Counted from the first letter of the stretch, positions 34,374 to 44,324 are shown. The stretch is 64,000 bases of DNA from JANXXV01 sp038230275 (GCA_038230275.1 JBBRNO010000009.1:33984-97983), one strand, 5' to 3'. Notes: generated from the letters alone by a model not told the origin. Made by a program: numbers and translations.

Positions 34374-36998
34374 TTACGTCAGGTCGAATTTTTCCTGATG
34401 CAGCGCCGGATCGCTGGTAACCAGCACCGGGCGGCCCAGAACTTCTTCGATCTCCTCCAGGTACTTGTTGGTATTCAACTTGAGGAACTTCGCCACTTCC
34501 GGATGCGCCCGCAGCATACAATCTTTCCCATCCACCGCGTTCCGGATTTTATAGGCTTCCTGCAGGATTTCCGTCACCACCGTCTGCACGCTCTTCACGT
34601 ACCCTGCGCCTTCGCATGTCGGGCACGGCGAACACAGCGTCCGCTCCAGGCTCTGCTTCACCCGCTTGCGCGTGATTGCCACCAAGCCGAAGTCGTTGAA
34701 CTGCAGAATCTTGTACGGTGCGCGATCCGACCGCATTGCCTCTTCCAGCGCCTGCATCACCTTCTGGCGATTCTTGCGCTCATCCATGTCGATGAAGTCC
34801 ACCACGATGATACCGCCCAAATCGCGCAGCCGGATCTGCCGCACAATCTCCTTCACCGCCTCGGTATTGGTCTTGACGATGGTATCTTCCAGCCGGTTCG
34901 ACTTGCCTACATACTTGCCGGTGTTGATGTCGATCGCCACCAGCGCCTCGGTCTGGTTGATCACGATATATCCGCCGGATTTCAGCCACACCTTCGGCCG
35001 CAGCGCCTTTTCCAGCTCATTGGTGACGTTAAAGGCGTCGAATATCGGCGTCGGCCGGGTGTACATCTTCACCCGCGAAACCAGCGCCGGCTGGAACCGC
35101 TGCATAAAGCGCAGCACGCTCTCGTACAACTCTTCGTTGTCCACCCAAATGGACTTGAACGTATCCGTCAACTGGTCGCGCAGAATCCGCTGCACAATTT
35201 CCAGATCGTGGTGCAGCAGCAGCGGCGCCGGCTTCTTTTCGGCCTTCTGGCGGATATCCAGCCAAAGGTTGTAGAGGAACTGCATGTCGGCCGCAATTTC
35301 TTCCTCGGTCTTCCCTTCACCCGCGGTCCGCACAATGTAGCCGCCGGTGATGCCCGTGTGATTGGCTTGCAGAATGCGCTTCAGCCGCAGCCGCTCCTCG
35401 TCGCTCTCAATCTTGCGTGAGACGCCCAGATGTTCCAGACTCGGCATAAAGACTACATACCGGCCCGGCAGCGCGATGTGCGAGGTAATGCGCGCGCCCT
35501 TCTGCCCGATGGGTTCCTTGGCGATCTGAACAATGATCTCCTGGCCTTCCTTCAACAACTCGGTGATGGATGGCAGTGGCGGACGTTCCCGGTCCGGCCG
35601 GCCCACGGGCCGCTCTCTTTCCTGGGCCATTGGCGGAGCCACCTCGGCCACTCCTTCTACCTTGGCCTCGCTTCGTACTTCCGGCCGGTCACCGCGATTC
35701 TCGCCGCGGCCCTCTCCCCGATCTCCACCGCGCCGTTTGCGCCTGGCTCCGCGCGGCCCGCGGTGCATGTACCGGGTTCCAGGCTCGCGCACGGACGCGC
35801 TTAGCGGTTTCTCCGCACCTTCCGCGGCAGCAACAGGCTCCTCACCGGCATCATCGGAAGCCTCCGCGGCTTCGGCGGCTTCCTCAGCCGCTTCTTCGGC
35901 AGCCAGTTCCAATGCCTCTTCCACAGCTGCTTCTATGTCGGTTTCGCCAAGGGGATCCAGCGCCGCGGCTGCGGCTTCCGCACCCGTGAGGGAGTGCCCT
36001 AGTACGGGCTCATCTTCCGGCTCAGGCTCTCTGGCCAGGGCCGCTCCCGCGCCGTGGCTGGATTCAACAGACACAGGCTCTGCCAGAACAGCTTCCACTA
36101 CAGCTGCTTCAACCATGACCGGCGCAGCCGCAATCGGCTCTACCGCTACCGGTTCTACCGCTACCGGTTCCACGACAGGCAGTGCGAAATACGCCGGGTC
36201 TGGGAATCCCGCAAGAACAGCAACCTCTTCCTCAACCGGCGCAGGTGCAGCTTCGGCAATCGGCGCCACGGCCTCTACCACAGCAGCCGCAGGTTCCGCC
36301 GCGGCATGCCTCACTGCACGGCTGTACTTGGCCAGCGATTCACCGGGCAGCAGGATCACATCCCGAACCTCGGGTTCCTCCCGCACGGCTTCCTCTTCGA
36401 TTTCCGCAACTTCCACCGCCTGAGCCTCAATGGCCGGCGAATCCACATCCGACGCATACTTGGAATCCGGAAATCCACGCCCGCCTTTTCTTCGCCGGCG
36501 GGAACGGCGGCCCCGGTCCCCAGCGTCCTTCGACCCGCCTTCGGATCGGGGAGGTCCTTCCTGCCTCGCAAATGCCTCCGTCCGTTCCGTAGGCTGACTA
36601 ATGGCTGGAGCTGCCGCCGCCGGTTCCACAACCGCTTCCACCTGCTGTTCGGCGGGCTGCTTCACATATTCTTGCGGTGGACGCTCACCACGGCCATCGC
36701 GGCGCGTAAAGCCACCGGTCCGCGCCGGTTTTTCCTCCGCCGGACCGCTGATCTTGTCGTACTCTTCGTTCTCTTCGAAAAAATCGGAAACGTATAGGAA
36801 GGTGTCGCGTTCCAGGCCAAGATCGACAAATGCCGACTGCATGCCGGGCAGAACGCGGGTGACACGGCCCTTATGAATGCTTCCCGCCAGGGAGTACTCA
36901 TTGGACCGCTGAAAATAAACTTCTACTAACTGATCGTCTTCCAGAATCGCCACTCTGGTTTCGTGGCGGTTCGAGGAGATAACTAATTCTTTGCTCAT
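34374..36998 (-). CDS. rng: Ribonuclease E/G with a large insertion in the S1 region
   Basis: An 874-residue RNase E/G. Residues 1-80 and about 472 to the end are the conserved enzyme: SNRHETRVAILED and KGRVTRVLPGMQSAFVDLG at the start, GQKGARITSHIALPGRY and LRDLGGIIVVDFIDM in the catalytic part, and the Zn-link CSPCPTCEGAGYV. Between them about 390 residues rich in Glu, Ala, Pro and Arg interrupt the S1 RNA-binding domain; this includes acidic and RG-rich blocks. It processes rRNA and mRNA in the cytoplasm. GGAGAAGG precedes the ATG at 36998. rng next to the mre/rod cluster is a common bacterial order. Confidence 0.93.
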   Translation of the reverse strand: MSKELVISSNRHETRVAILEDDQLVEVYFQRSNEYSLAGSIHKGRVTRVLPGMQSAFVDLGLERDTFLYVSDFFEENEEYDKISGPAEEKPARTGGFTRRDGRGERPPQEYVKQPAEQQVEAVVEPAAAAPAISQPTERTEAFARQEGPPRSEGGSKDAGDRGRRSRRRRKGGRGFPDSKYASDVDSPAIEAQAVEVAEIEEEAVREEPEVRDVILLPGESLAKYSRAVRHAAAEPAAAVVEAVAPIAEAAPAPVEEEVAVLAGFPDPAYFALPVVEPVAVEPVAVEPIAAAPVMVEAAVVEAVLAEPVSVESSHGAGAALAREPEPEDEPVLGHSLTGAEAAAAALDPLGETDIEAAVEEALELAAEEAAEEAAEAAEASDDAGEEPVAAAEGAEKPLSASVREPGTRYMHRGPRGARRKRRGGDRGEGRGENRGDRPEVRSEAKVEGVAEVAPPMAQERERPVGRPDRERPPLPSITELLKEGQEIIVQIAKEPIGQKGARITSHIALPGRYVVFMPSLEHLGVSRKIESDEERLRLKRILQANHTGITGGYIVRTAGEGKTEEEIAADMQFLYNLWLDIRQKAEKKPAPLLLHHDLEIVQRILRDQLTDTFKSIWVDNEELYESVLRFMQRFQPALVSRVKMYTRPTPIFDAFNVTNELEKALRPKVWLKSGGYIVINQTEALVAIDINTGKYVGKSNRLEDTIVKTNTEAVKEIVRQIRLRDLGGIIVVDFIDMDERKNRQKVMQALEEAMRSDRAPYKILQFNDFGLVAITRKRVKQSLERTLCSPCPTCEGAGYVKSVQTVVTEILQEAYKIRNAVDGKDCMLRAHPEVAKFLKLNTNKYLEEIEEVLGRPVLVTSDPALHQEKFDLT

Positions 36999-37295
36999 GG
37001 ACCTTCTCCGTTTTCACGGCCGAAAGGAACTGTCCATGGACCAAAGGCCAAGTCCGGCTTGATTCCACACGTTCCTCACACCCTAGGCAGAGGTACGCGC
37101 GATGCTAATAATTCAAATTGCTTTGGCCGCGAGAGTGGAGCAATCTCTAAAACACCCTCTGCCAGCTCGAAAAGCGAGGAAGACCTGCTACACTCTTCCC
37201 TGTCAACGAATCGCACAATTCGGTAGCGGAACCAACCCCCACCAACCTTAAATCCGGGCAGTTCGACGTCTCGGTCGATCTAAAATTCTAAATCG
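36999..37295. other. rng leader/intergenic region, nothing recognised
   Basis: About 300 bp between rodA and rng, lower in G+C than the flanks (for example 37108-37128 and 37270-37300). It must contain the rng 5' leader. I see no convincing RNA gene, terminator or repeat. Confidence 0.4.
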
Positions 37296-38387
37296 CTAAT
37301 TTACAAATCTTCGCAGCCGGACATTGTTCACCAAGCCCAGCATCAAAAACACAGACAGAATATTGGAGCCACCGGCACTCATCAGTGGCAGAGGGATTCC
37401 GGTGACCGGCATCCGGCCCACGACCATCCCTACGTTCACCAGAACGTGAAATAACAACAGCGTGCAAACCCCCATGCAGATATACATACCGGCCCGATCC
37501 GGGGCAGTCTGCGCGTTCTGCACGATCTGCATCAGCAACAGGAAATACAACCCTAATACTACAACAACTCCGACGAACCCATGTTCCTCGCTAAAAGCCG
37601 AGAAGATGAAGTCCGTGTGCGGTACCGGCAAAAACTGCAACTGCGTCTGCGTACCGCGTGTCACTCCTTTGCCCCACATGCCGCCCGCGCCCACGGCGAT
37701 TTTCGATTGAATCACCTGATATCCCTGGCCTCGCGGGTCTTTCGCCGGGTCGATAAACGTGGTCAGCCGGGCCTTCTGATAGTCCTGCAGGAAATGCCAT
37801 GCCACCGGAAGCGTCAACGCCAGCACTACACCCAAAACCGCCAGATACTGCCACCGCACTCCGGCCAGCAGAATTCCCCCCGCCAGAACCGGCAGGTACG
37901 TCAGCGCGGTGCCCAAATCGGGCTGTTTCATCACCAGCAGCATCGGCACCCCCACCAGACCGGCGATCTTCAATAGATCCCGCCAATCCAGATCGTCTCT
38001 CTTTAATTCGGTCATAAACCGCGCCACCAATAGGATGATCACCAATTTTACGAATTCCGACACCTGCAGCCGGAACCCGCCACCCACCGGAATCCAGCGC
38101 CGTGACCCGAATACCTTGGTCCCAATTAGGAAAACAGATATCAGCGTCACAATGGACAGACCGTACATCAAATAAACCTGCCCCAGCAGCGTGTGGTAGT
38201 CGATATTGGTCACCACCCACATCAGCACCACTCCCGCAGCAATCCAGATAATCTGTTTCCACCACGCATCCTTCCAAATGGTTTCGTGGGTGGCGCTGTA
38301 GATTTGCAAAACCCCCAGCGCGCAGATGGAGAGTGTGATCAGCAGCAGCGGCCAATCCAGATCCCGTATCGAGCGGTAGCCCGTCAT
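37296..38387 (-). CDS. rodA: RodA, peptidoglycan glycosyltransferase (SEDS family)
   Basis: A 363-residue polytopic membrane protein of the FtsW/RodA/SpoVE family. Typical segments are GSRRWIPVGGGFRLQVSEFVK (near residue 97), MKQPDLGTALTYLPV and GYQVIQSKIAVGAGG, and a closing GIPLPLMSAGGSNILS. It polymerises glycan strands for side-wall growth and pairs with PBP2. The start overlaps the end of the pbp2 gene by 4 bp. It is the last gene of the mre cluster. Confidence 0.95.
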   Translation of the reverse strand: MTGYRSIRDLDWPLLLITLSICALGVLQIYSATHETIWKDAWWKQIIWIAAGVVLMWVVTNIDYHTLLGQVYLMYGLSIVTLISVFLIGTKVFGSRRWIPVGGGFRLQVSEFVKLVIILLVARFMTELKRDDLDWRDLLKIAGLVGVPMLLVMKQPDLGTALTYLPVLAGGILLAGVRWQYLAVLGVVLALTLPVAWHFLQDYQKARLTTFIDPAKDPRGQGYQVIQSKIAVGAGGMWGKGVTRGTQTQLQFLPVPHTDFIFSAFSEEHGFVGVVVVLGLYFLLLMQIVQNAQTAPDRAGMYICMGVCTLLLFHVLVNVGMVVGRMPVTGIPLPLMSAGGSNILSVFLMLGLVNNVRLRRFVN

Positions 38388-40345
38388 TCCTCTTCCTGGG
38401 AAGCTGGAGCCGCCGCCGGGATTTTTGTAATGAAAGCGTCCGGTACGCTGGCGGGGGCAGGGCCCCGGCCCGTATTCAGCGGACCAAACATCGGCAGTTG
38501 CGCCAGCAGTTGTTGCGGCGAAGTTCGCAGCCGTTTGTCGAAGTAAGACTTGATCACATCCGCCACGATGGGCGCTGCCAGATTGCCGTGCTCGCCGCCT
38601 TCAAACAAGGCCACCACTACGATTTCCGGACTCTGACGCGGGGCGAAACCCACAAACCACGCGTTGTCTTTCATCGCCCGCCCCGCCGCGCTTCCCTTCA
38701 ATAGCTCGTTTGACGCCAGCTGCGCCGTCCCGGTTTTGCCACAAACGTCCAACCCGGGAATTCGGGCGCGTCCACCGGTGCCGCCTTCGTTCACCACGCC
38801 GTACATTCCGTAAATTACCTTGACGATGTTGTCCAAGTTGACTGCGCCCCGTGTCCCTGAATCGCCGCGCGTCGGATCCATGATCAGGTGCGGCCTCTGC
38901 CACACGCCGCCGGTGGCAATGCCGCCAATCGCCCGCGCCAGTTGCAGCGGACTCACCGTCAGTGCTCCCTGGCCAATCGATACTGAGATGGTCTCACCGG
39001 CATACCACTTCTGGCGAAAGTTCCGGATCTTCCACTTCGTCGAAGGAACCACACCTTCCGATTCATGCGGTAAATCGATCCCGGTCTTCTGCCCAAGCCC
39101 CGCCATCTCTGCATACTTAGCAATGTTGTCGATCCCCATCTTGTTCCCGATGGTGTAGAAGTAAACATCGCACGATTGCATGATGGCCTTGTGCAGGTTC
39201 ACCGTGCCGTGGCCGCCTTTCAAGTGGCAGCGAAAGTAACGCCCGTAGAACGACGCGCCACCGCTGCAATGCACGGTGAAATTCTCGTCCACCGTTCCAG
39301 TTTCCAGCGCGGCCAGGGCCATTAAGGGCTTGAACGTCGAGCCGGGCGCCAGCTGCGCCTGAATCACGCGATCCAGCATCGGCTTATCCGGATTCTTCAG
39401 AATCTCCTGCCAATCCGCCGTGCGGATCCGGCCCGCAAATCGATTCGGATCGTATGCGGGACGGCTCACCATGGCCAGCACTTCCCCGGTGCGCGGGTCC
39501 AAGGCGACGACAGCGCCGCGGCGGCCTTCCATCGCCAATTCCGCCACTGCCTGCAGATCCAAGTCCAGAGTCAGCGTCAGGCTCTTGCCCGGCACCGCCT
39601 CTTTCATGCCGATCAGGTTCCGCTCTTTCCCGCGATTGTCCACCACCACTTGGCGCTGCCCGTCAACGCCCATCAGAATGTCGTTGTACTGGCGCTCGAT
39701 GCCCTGCTTGCCCACCACATCGCCCTGGTCGTATTTCACAAACTCGGCGGTGTTCAGTTCGTTCTCGCTTACTTCGCCGACGTACCCGATCACATGCGCC
39801 GCCAGCCCGTCTTTGGGATAGAGCCGCCGCTGCGCGTGGATCAACTCCATTTCAGGAAACGTTTCCGGATCGCTGTGCGATGCCACAAACGACAGTTCCC
39901 CTGCCGTCAACTCTTCCTTGATGATGATGGGCTCATAGGCCGGCCGGTTGCGGAAGCGCCGCAGCCGCGCCACCAGGTCGTCGTAGTTCAGATGCAACCC
40001 GTCGGCAATGGCCTGCAGATGCTCCGTCTTCAAAGTCTCGCGGGACAGAATCAGACTGAATGTGGAATGGTTGTCCACAATCACGCGGCCATCCCGGTCC
40101 AGAATCTTGCCGCGCGGGGCCAGCAGCGGCAGGGACTTGATCCGGTTGCGTTCCGCCGCTTCGCTGTAGCCTTCCGAATTCTGTACCTGTAGATTCCAAA
40201 AACCGGCTACCAGGAATAGAAAAACTCCGACCGCGAAATATTGGAAGACTGCAATCTTCCCCGCCGCAAACTTTGTATCGTCGCGAAGCAGCGAAGAAGC
40301 GGGCAAATCCTCGTCGTGGTGTTTGTTTGGAAATAGGTTAAACAA
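38384..40345 (-). CDS. mrdA: Penicillin-binding protein 2 (MrdA), elongation transpeptidase
   Basis: A 653-residue class B PBP. An N-terminal membrane helix (about residues 30-55) leads to the pedestal and the transpeptidase: the active-site Ser is in PGSTFKPLMAL (near residue 336), SCD (QSCDVYFYTIG) replaces SxN, and KTG is in CGKTGTAQLA. It crosslinks peptidoglycan in the elongasome with RodA, MreC and MreD. A Pro/Ala-rich tail follows the last conserved part. It lies 30 bp after mreD and is coupled to rodA. Confidence 0.95.
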   Translation of the reverse strand: MFNLFPNKHHDEDLPASSLLRDDTKFAAGKIAVFQYFAVGVFLFLVAGFWNLQVQNSEGYSEAAERNRIKSLPLLAPRGKILDRDGRVIVDNHSTFSLILSRETLKTEHLQAIADGLHLNYDDLVARLRRFRNRPAYEPIIIKEELTAGELSFVASHSDPETFPEMELIHAQRRLYPKDGLAAHVIGYVGEVSENELNTAEFVKYDQGDVVGKQGIERQYNDILMGVDGQRQVVVDNRGKERNLIGMKEAVPGKSLTLTLDLDLQAVAELAMEGRRGAVVALDPRTGEVLAMVSRPAYDPNRFAGRIRTADWQEILKNPDKPMLDRVIQAQLAPGSTFKPLMALAALETGTVDENFTVHCSGGASFYGRYFRCHLKGGHGTVNLHKAIMQSCDVYFYTIGNKMGIDNIAKYAEMAGLGQKTGIDLPHESEGVVPSTKWKIRNFRQKWYAGETISVSIGQGALTVSPLQLARAIGGIATGGVWQRPHLIMDPTRGDSGTRGAVNLDNIVKVIYGMYGVVNEGGTGGRARIPGLDVCGKTGTAQLASNELLKGSAAGRAMKDNAWFVGFAPRQSPEIVVVALFEGGEHGNLAAPIVADVIKSYFDKRLRTSPQQLLAQLPMFGPLNTGRGPAPASVPDAFITKIPAAAPASQEEE

Positions 40346-40375
40346 GAGATTGAGTAGCCCGGTTGCACCAAGCCC

Positions 40376-40906
40376 CTACTCCTTCATCTTATCCAATAGC
40401 ATGAACAAAGGTACGGCCACCGCCGCGTTCAACAATCCCAGCACAAAAGTCTGCCGCGGATCGAAGTCCACCTGCAGTCCCAGAAGCGCTCTGGACAATA
40501 CCCAGTGAAAGAACGCATGGAAGAAGTAAAAGAAGAACCCCAGTACGAACTGGATCAACGGATTGTCCACATCGAACCTCATGCTCACGGAGGCTGCGAA
40601 GTATCCCACCAGCGTCTTCACAATGCCGAACATTCCCAGCGGCTGGTTCGGCGAAAGCGAATCCTGCGCCAACCCAATGCCCGCGCCGAAAAATACGCCC
40701 GCAATCGGCTGCCGCCGCATCAGCGCGAAATAGACAGTCACCAGCAGCGGCAATTCCAGATAACCCAGATACGTAAAGAACCGCGGCAAATAGACTTGAA
40801 ACAGAATGGCCGCCAGCGGCACCAGCAAAATGGTGATGGGCCGGAATTTGAATTTCCGCGCCCGGCGCGGCACTTCAGTCAATAGCCGATCGCTGAATTC
40901 GTTCAT
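40376..40906 (-). CDS. mreD: MreD rod-shape protein
   Basis: A 176-residue inner-membrane protein with about five hydrophobic segments (ILLVPLAAILFQVYLPRFF, LPLLVTVYFALMR, FFYFFHAFFHWVL and others), matching MreD in size and position. It links MreC to PBP2/RodA. Its start overlaps the mreC stop by 4 bp. Confidence 0.88.
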   Translation of the reverse strand: MNEFSDRLLTEVPRRARKFKFRPITILLVPLAAILFQVYLPRFFTYLGYLELPLLVTVYFALMRRQPIAGVFFGAGIGLAQDSLSPNQPLGMFGIVKTLVGYFAASVSMRFDVDNPLIQFVLGFFFYFFHAFFHWVLSRALLGLQVDFDPRQTFVLGLLNAAVAVPLFMLLDKMKE

Positions 40907-42645
40907 AGCTTCGGCGCGGCTTGTTTCGTTTCCTGATTCGTTGCAGGATTTGTACCGGAAGTCGTTCCAGGGATTGTCCCAGGGATTGTCCCAGGAGACG
41001 TCCCCGTGGCCGGTTTGACAACTCTCGGAACCACCGGCTTCGGCGTCACAGTGACCGTACCGCTCGCCGCCGGATTGGCCGTTTGCGGACGCGGTGTTAC
41101 ACGCGGCGTCACACCAGGAGCAGTGCCGCCCGATGGAGGAACAGTCTGAGCAGGTTTCGCAACCGGAGGCTTCGAACCGTCAGCCGTAGCGCTCCCCCCG
41201 GCAACGCCCGGACCCGGGGCACGGGTTATCACAGAAGCTGCCGCTCCCGGACGAGGCGTCACACCAGGAGCGGCCGAGCCCGGCTGAGCAGCAGTCGGAA
41301 CGGGTCTCGCAACCGGAGGCTTCGAAACGGCAGGAGTAACGTTCCCCCCGGCAACGCCCGTACCCGGGGCACGGGTTATCACAGGAACTGCCGCCCCCGG
41401 ACGAGGCGTCACACCAGGAGCGGCCGAGCCCGGCTGAGCAGCAGTCGGAACGGGTCTCGCAATCGTCGTCGTCGCTGGAACACCACCCGCCCCGGTCTGG
41501 CCAGCGGGAGCTAGCGGAGCTTTCACGGCCTGCGGGTTGACGACACCGGGCGCTACCCCGCCTGCGGGAGCCACAGCCTGCACCGGCGGCGGCTTCACTT
41601 CATCCGGATTCAAATTGAAATTCGCCGGTCTGGCCCCCGGCAACCCTTGCCCGAACACATGCCCCTGCGCCGCGCCAATCTTCTTATACCGCTCGCGCAG
41701 CCGGTCCGCATCGGTCGTCAGCGTGCCCCCTCGCTGATCGGTCGTCGGTGCATTCGACGCCTTATCGGCAGGGGGCGCAGGCAGAATGTAGATATCCGTG
41801 GAAGCAACCGCCTGAGCATCCGGAATCGCCTGGTGGATGCCTTCCACCACTACCAGCACCTCTTCCAATCCGTTCTGTGTGCCGGCGGGCACCACGAAAA
41901 TTTCCTTAAATGTCTTCCCCGGCCGCACCACCGTGGCCGTCCCCACCGGCAGGCCCTTCGGAAAGACGCGGTCGTCGCCGGAGGTATAAAACACCTCGCC
42001 CACGTCCACCTTTTCCTCGTTTTGCACGTAGTCGATAATGACCTTGCTTTGCCCAATGCCTTTCAACGTTCCGTGCACGCGATTCTTCTCGGAAATAACG
42101 CCGGCCGCAAAAGTCGGGTCGGTGATCAGCAACACCTGTGACGCCGTTGGATACGACGCCAACACCCGCCCCACAATACCGTCCGGAGTCACCACCGCCA
42201 TCCCGCGCATCACGCCGCTGCCCGATCCGCGGTCGATCAGCACGTCTTTCGAATTCATGCCGGTGCCGTTACCGATAATCCGCGCCGCGATGGTGCGCGA
42301 TTGCGTCCGCGATTGAAACGCGCTCAGCGCCTGCGCCCGGTCGGCCGTGGAGAGCTCCGTCTTCAGAAACTGGTTCTCCATCTTAAGACGGCCCAGCTCC
42401 TTCTTAACCCGGTTGTTTTCGTCCCGTACGTGAATCAGATCGAAGTAATCTTCCGCGATGCCGATCGTGTTTCGCCGCACCACTTCCAGAATTCGAGCCA
42501 GCGGAGTCACCGCCGTTACTGCCCAAACGCGAACCAGCCGCACATCCTGGTTGCTCTTGACCTGGTAGGCCAATAACAACAGCTGAGCGGCGATCACCAC
42601 CAGAAGGACAGTCAGATTGCGATAACGGTTGAGCAGAAATTCCAT
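40903..42645 (-). CDS. mreC: MreC with a long repetitive C-terminal tail
   Basis: A 580-residue protein. The N-terminal ~290 residues are a normal MreC: membrane helix YRNLTVLLVVIAAQLLLLAY, coiled coil, and periplasmic beta domains (GMNSKDVLIDRGSGSGV, GVIGRVLASYPTASQVLLITD). MreC is usually about 270-350 residues; here about 280 more are added, rich in Pro, Ala, Thr and Gly and containing tandem 50-residue repeats. The tail is probably disordered in the periplasm. The gene lies 24 bp after mreB and overlaps mreD by 4 bp. Confidence 0.93.
   Translation of the reverse strand: MEFLLNRYRNLTVLLVVIAAQLLLLAYQVKSNQDVRLVRVWAVTAVTPLARILEVVRRNTIGIAEDYFDLIHVRDENNRVKKELGRLKMENQFLKTELSTADRAQALSAFQSRTQSRTIAARIIGNGTGMNSKDVLIDRGSGSGVMRGMAVVTPDGIVGRVLASYPTASQVLLITDPTFAAGVISEKNRVHGTLKGIGQSKVIIDYVQNEEKVDVGEVFYTSGDDRVFPKGLPVGTATVVRPGKTFKEIFVVPAGTQNGLEEVLVVVEGIHQAIPDAQAVASTDIYILPAPPADKASNAPTTDQRGGTLTTDADRLRERYKKIGAAQGHVFGQGLPGARPANFNLNPDEVKPPPVQAVAPAGGVAPGVVNPQAVKAPLAPAGQTGAGGVPATTTIARPVPTAAQPGSAAPGVTPRPGAAVPVITRAPGTGVAGGNVTPAVSKPPVARPVPTAAQPGSAAPGVTPRPGAAASVITRAPGPGVAGGSATADGSKPPVAKPAQTVPPSGGTAPGVTPRVTPRPQTANPAASGTVTVTPKPVVPRVVKPATGTSPGTIPGTIPGTTSGTNPATNQETKQAAPKL
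41192..41462 (-). repeat. 150-bp tandem repeats in the mreC tail
   Basis: Two near-identical 120-bp blocks begin at about 41192 and 41342, exactly 150 bp apart, each coding for the same ~40-residue stretch (ARPVPTAAQPGSAAPGVTP followed by RPGAA and ITRAPG). A third, more diverged copy is seen at 41095-41190. Each unit is 50 codons, so unit gain or loss would keep the frame. Confidence 0.85.
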
Positions 42646-42669
42646 GGTTCGGAAACCCGCAAAATTCCT

Positions 42670-43695
42670 CTACTCGATTGCGATGCGCCGCAGCAGCTTA
42701 AAGTCGGTCAGCATTTTGCCCGTACCCAGCACCACGGATGCCAACGGATCTTCGGCAATGGATACCGGAAGTCCTGTCTCTTCCCGGATGCGCCGGTCCA
42801 GATTCTTGATCATCGCACCCCCGCCGGTAAGCACGATGCCTTTGTCGCTGATATCCGCGCTTAATTCAGGCGGTGTGCGCTCCAGCGCCACGCGAATGGC
42901 GTTCATGATGGTGGCGATGCATTCCGACAAGGACTCGCGAATTTCCCCGTCATCGATGGTGATGGTCTTCGGCACGCCTTCAATCAGATTGCGGCCCTTG
43001 ATTTCCATCGTCAGCGGGCGGTCTAAAGGATATGCCGAACCCAGCTGAATCTTGATAGCTTCCGCCGTGCGTTCCCCAATCAGCAGGTTGTACTTCCGTT
43101 TCAGATACTGCATGATGGCGTCGTCCATCTCATTGCCAGCCACCCGGACAGATCGCGAATAGACGATGCCCGACAGCGAGACGACGGCCACATCCGTTGT
43201 GCCTCCGCCGATGTCCACCACCATGTTGCCGGAAGGTTCCGTAATAGGTAGTCCGGCGCCAATCGCCGCCACCATCGCTTGTTCCACCAGAAACACTTCA
43301 CTCGCTTTGGCACGGTAGGCCGAATCGATGACCGCCCGCTTTTCCACCTGCGTAATTTCGCTGGGAACTCCAATCACAATGCGCGGATGCACCAGCATCT
43401 TCCGTCCATGCGCCTTATGAATGAAGTAATTGAGCATGCGCTCAGTCACCTTGAAGTCGGCGATAACACCGTCCTTCATGGGCCGGATGGCGACGATATT
43501 GCCCGGAGTGCGTCCGAGCATCTCCTTCGCTTCTTTGCCTACAGCTTCAATTTCGCCGTTGGTCTTATTAATAGCGACGATCGAGGGTTCGTTGACGACA
43601 ATGCCTTTGCCTTTGGCAAAGACGAGGGTGTTCGCGGTCCCGAGATCGATAGCGAGGTCGGAAGAAAACAGGCTAAATAAAGAGCGCAGATTCAT
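42670..43695 (-). CDS. mreB: MreB, actin-like rod-shape protein
   Basis: A 341-residue MreB from the ATG at 43695 (MNLRSLFSLFSSDLAIDLGTANTL). The frame stays open to 43803 but the upstream residues lack family similarity. Conserved segments: DLGTANTLV (phosphate 1), GRTPGNIVAIRPMKDGVIADF, MVVDIGGGTTDVAVVSL (phosphate 2) and GIVLTGGGAMIKN (adenosine). It is the first gene of the mreBCD-pbp2-rodA operon. Confidence 0.96.
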   Translation of the reverse strand: MNLRSLFSLFSSDLAIDLGTANTLVFAKGKGIVVNEPSIVAINKTNGEIEAVGKEAKEMLGRTPGNIVAIRPMKDGVIADFKVTERMLNYFIHKAHGRKMLVHPRIVIGVPSEITQVEKRAVIDSAYRAKASEVFLVEQAMVAAIGAGLPITEPSGNMVVDIGGGTTDVAVVSLSGIVYSRSVRVAGNEMDDAIMQYLKRKYNLLIGERTAEAIKIQLGSAYPLDRPLTMEIKGRNLIEGVPKTITIDDGEIRESLSECIATIMNAIRVALERTPPELSADISDKGIVLTGGGAMIKNLDRRIREETGLPVSIAEDPLASVVLGTGKMLTDFKLLRRIAIE

Positions 43696-43973
43696 TGGGA
43701 AGCTTTCGGGTGCCGGTTTAAGCAGTTGCGGATTGAGGGAAACCGTCCCATCTGAGAGTACCATAACCCTTTCAGGGCCATCAATGTTTGCTTGTATTAT
43801 CAATACGGTACGGGCAACAGGGTAAAGTTCAATCGACCGGGTAGCCGAACGGTTTCCTTCCTTTCTCGAAAACCGTCTTCGGAAACTCGCCGCTCCCGCA
43901 CAAGAGGAATGGGCCGAAATCCTTGTACCACTCCCGTCCGGAGCCGTAGATCCGTTGCAAGCCCAATCCTGGA

Positions 43974-44270
43974 GTGTTTGAGGACCGGTTACTGGAATCT
44001 GGCGAGCTTATACGCGTTGCAACAGGTGAGCCAAGCCGCACGCGGAAGATCGGCAATCCCGAACTCTCCATCCCGATCCAACGCCGCGACCCGAAGCAGT
44101 TTCCGGAAATCGCCCACGTGGCGGAGGCATACGAGAAGATTCGGATTTACCGCGAATGGGCATTTGGCCGTAACACCGTGCTCCGTGAACCGCGGGAGCC
44201 GGATATGCGCAGCGACCGCCTTGAAGAAGATTCTTCAAATCTCGGCCTTGTAATCCATGCGGCGAAGTAA
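43974..44270 (+). pseudogene. Remnant of an AAA-type predicted ATPase
   Basis: This ~99-codon stretch reads ESGELIRVATGEPSRTRKIG, then QRRDPKQFPEIAHVAEAYEKI and RIYREWAFGRNTVLREP, then RLEEDSSNLGLVIH. It matches, as I remember the family, the middle of RecF/AAA_21-type predicted ATPases. The P-loop-bearing N-terminus is missing upstream, and the frame ends two residues after NLGLVIH, where full-length members continue. It appears to be an orphan internal fragment. Confidence 0.6.
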
Positions 44271-44324
44271 TTCCATCCCGCAGGCAACCTGACGAAAACA
44301 CCCTGCGCTAAACTATCCACAACT

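Noticed and set aside
34170..35420. 416-residue plus-strand frame
   Set aside because: Runs through the tRNA-Ser gene and antisense to RNase E/G.
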